A DNA stretch of 41,939 bases from CAG-826 sp964504595 (GTDB lineage: Bacteria > Bacillota_I > Bacilli_A > RFN20 > CAG-826): assembly GCA_964504595.1 (NCBI GenBank), contig CAZDEE010000013.1:1-41939 (forward strand). The letters run 5' to 3'. A program made the position numbers and the translations under genes. The notes under the pieces are model-generated. The model did no database searches. It saw nothing but the letters and a program-made list of their open reading frames with translations, and was not told the origin of the DNA. Shown piece after piece: positions 40,388 to 41,939 of this stretch. How positions within the stretch are numbered: position 1 is the stretch's first letter; every line of letters starts with the position of its first letter.

Positions 40388-40413
40388 AAAAGGGTTCTTT
40401 AAAGAACCTTTTT
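40388..40413. terminator. bidirectional terminator after yccF
   Basis: AAAAGGGTTC (40388-40397) and GAACCTTTTT (40404-40413) form a 10-bp stem with one G-U pair and loop TTTAAA. A's on one side and T's on the other let it serve yccF and the convergent lipoprotein gene. Confidence 0.8.
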
Positions 40414-40415
40414 AT

Positions 40416-41672
40416 TTAGTAATTGCAAAAATCAATAATTGGATAAGTTTCACCAATTTCATTTTCAAAGCAATAATGTAGTATTATTGGATTATTTAAA
40501 CTTTCATCACTAAAATTAAGTAAATGATTTTGTGGTATTTCTTTTGGAAAAGTAAATGTTACGACATATTTTTCTATTGTTATTTCGGCATTTATTCTTA
40601 TATATACACCTTTAAGGCCATCATAAAAATAAAGGGCTAAATAACCACCATCGATACGGAAAATGCTGCAATTTAAACAATTTACAATTAATTCATTATC
40701 TTTAAAAGCATAACCGTTCTCACTTTTTTCAATATATATCGGATTTGATGTGAAATTTAATCCATTCATTTTTGAAGCGCTGACATTTGTTGATTGATTT
40801 AAATAATGATCAATAACATCGAATAATGGCGGTAATTTATCAAATTCATTTGTGCCAATTAATAAAAGCGTTTTTAAAATATCAGAATATAAGGCTTTTT
40901 GATGTGGATATTTTAATAATGAGTATGCTTTTTTTACATCATAAAAATGAAATTCATCTTCACTATTTAATTTATCAAAATCTTGTAAAAATCCATTTTC
41001 TTCTTCATTTGTAGCTTCAACACAAAAGGTGTTGATAGGAAAAGAAATTTTATTATCTACTAAAGTATAATCAAAATAGTTTGCGATTATATACAAAGAA
41101 TCTCCTTCTTGTTTCTCTACATGTTTAGTTATTACTTCATTTTCAATCGAGACATAATATGCTGAAAAATTATAAAATGATTGCCCCATTAATAAAGAAT
41201 ATTCTAATTCGCCGATAGTTTCGTTTATTTGAATGCGAGCATAACATTGATGATCTTCAATCATTATAGGGGAGTATTTACCACAATATGTAGTGAAATC
41301 TTTATTTGTTAATTCCGCTAAAATAAAAAATACCTTAAAAAAATCTTTACACTTTTCAATAATAGAATTATCGCTATTAAAATCAAATTTTTCTCGATAA
41401 ATTGATTTGTTTTCATTGATTTCATTTAGTTTTTTTATTTTTTGGTTATTCATTTTGTTATAACTATCTATAAAACTATTATAATTTAAAGAAATAGTTT
41501 CTGAATCATATATAAAACTATCTGTATCAAATGAAAAATCAATTTCTTCTATAAATGATTTTAATTCACTATTATCACCATATAAATTAGAACTTGTTGA
41601 AGAGTATTTATTAGCGTTAGCGCAACTAAATAATAACATTGATAATAAAGACATTGTCATTAACTTTTTCAT
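40416..41672 (-). CDS. putative lipoprotein of unknown function
   Basis: The 418 residues start MKKLMTMSLLSMLLFSCANA, a short basic end, a hydrophobic stretch and a lipobox-like LFSC with Cys 17, so it is likely anchored outside the membrane by lipid. The mature part is acidic and rich in Asn, Ser and Tyr. Segments such as YGDNSELKSFIEEIDFSFDT and the C-terminal LLNFSDESLNNPIILHYCFE belong to no family I know. AAGGAG lies before the ATG. It faces yccF across a shared terminator. With the broken gene at 37012 it makes a second lipoprotein in 5 kb; I see no clear sequence similarity between them by eye. Confidence 0.75.
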   Translation of the reverse strand: MKKLMTMSLLSMLLFSCANANKYSSTSSNLYGDNSELKSFIEEIDFSFDTDSFIYDSETISLNYNSFIDSYNKMNNQKIKKLNEINENKSIYREKFDFNSDNSIIEKCKDFFKVFFILAELTNKDFTTYCGKYSPIMIEDHQCYARIQINETIGELEYSLLMGQSFYNFSAYYVSIENEVITKHVEKQEGDSLYIIANYFDYTLVDNKISFPINTFCVEATNEEENGFLQDFDKLNSEDEFHFYDVKKAYSLLKYPHQKALYSDILKTLLLIGTNEFDKLPPLFDVIDHYLNQSTNVSASKMNGLNFTSNPIYIEKSENGYAFKDNELIVNCLNCSIFRIDGGYLALYFYDGLKGVYIRINAEITIEKYVVTFTFPKEIPQNHLLNFSDESLNNPIILHYCFENEIGETYPIIDFCNY

Positions 41673-41889
41673 AATAATTTCTCCTTTTTTATAAAGAATA
41701 TTTAAAAGTACATCAGTTATGTCTTCTTAATCATAACATTAAACTTATCTAATTAATATACAGAATTGAAATTCTATATATTAATACAAAAATATGATGA
41801 TTACCAATTTATTATGTAGAAGATTGCTAAATTATTATTCTTTGCTATTAGCATTTTATAATTGTATTTTTTTATTATTTTGCACTTAA
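41673..41889. other. AT-rich intergenic stretch
   Basis: This 217-base stretch contains the upstream region of the minus-strand lipoprotein. I see no convincing promoter pair, RNA gene or repeat in it. Confidence 0.5.
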
Positions 41890-41939
41890 CTAATCGAATG
41901 ATTTTTCAATCTCAAAATCATAATCAAGAGTTTCTTTGA
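41890..41939 (-). CDS. possible C-terminal end of a gene running in from the right edge
   Basis: On the minus strand one frame reads KETLDYDFEIEKSFD and stops at TAG (41890-41892). It is open to the window edge, so a leftward gene may begin outside. Only 15 codons are visible, so this could be chance. Confidence 0.3.
   Translation of the reverse strand, partial: KETLDYDFEIEKSFD

Noticed and set aside
31310..41939. CRISPR array, toxin-antitoxin or prophage in the accessory part
   Set aside because: No spaced direct repeats, no paired small toxin/antitoxin frames with coupling, and no phage structural or integrase genes are visible.

Overview
The window is AT-rich DNA from a low-GC Bacillota relative close to the Mollicutes/Erysipelotrichia side of the Bacilli. 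The reasons are: gene order that follows the Bacillus subtilis ylo-recG-plsX-rnc-ftsY-ffh ... topA-trmFO-xerC-rpsB-tsf-pyrH-frr-uppS-cdsA-dxr-rseP-polC block; a Gram-positive PolC; a Mollicutes-length 5S rRNA (about 106 nt); and many Bacillus neighbours missing from the block. TGA is a normal stop here (trmFO, cdsA and the first amidohydrolase end with it), so the genetic code is the standard bacterial one and not the Mycoplasma code. I cannot name the genus.

Layout. 1-514: the 3' end of a 23S rRNA and a complete 5S rRNA. 739-9281 (+): yloU, yloV (fakA-like), recG, plsX, rnc, ftsY, ylxM, ffh. 9337-11199 (-): trmD, rimM, khpA, rpsP, an operon turned round compared with Bacillus. 11435-13945 (+): rplS, lepB, rbgA, rnhB. 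13992-19259 (+): dprA, topA, trmFO, xerC. 19481-22677 (+): rpsB, tsf, pyrH, frr. 22775-31205 (+): uppS, cdsA, dxr, rseP, polC. A tRNA-Pro (anticodon CGG) follows at 31230. Together these genes cover ribosome and tRNA maturation, the SRP export route, phospholipid and undecaprenyl-phosphate synthesis, intramembrane proteolysis, DNA repair, topology and replication.

Downstream of the tRNA the character changes to accessory DNA: a small ORF broken by one in-frame TAA (31419-31685); a compact five-gene cassette (31994-35732) encoding an OB-fold protein, two different amidohydrolases, a flavin-binding PNPOx-like protein and an aldo/keto reductase; about 1.2 kb of decayed genes with one surviving small ORF; a lipoprotein gene split by a single in-frame TAA (37012-38727); a polytopic membrane protein with a YccF protein; and a convergent lipoprotein gene. 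The cassette is the best candidate for an undescribed system: it looks like a short catabolic or modification route for a small cyclic or aromatic acid, but no substrate can be read from the sequence.

Regulatory features stand out for so compact a genome: terminators that overlap the next promoter (polC/tRNA, topA/trmFO), a hairpin that buries the dprA ribosome binding site, a hairpin between a strong Shine-Dalgarno and the trmFO start, a perfect 10-bp inverted repeat on the uppS promoter, and structured leaders before rpsB and the accessory cassette. Two enzymes carry substitutions at key motif positions: RNase III (Asp to Asn at a metal ligand) and RbgA (an altered G4 motif).
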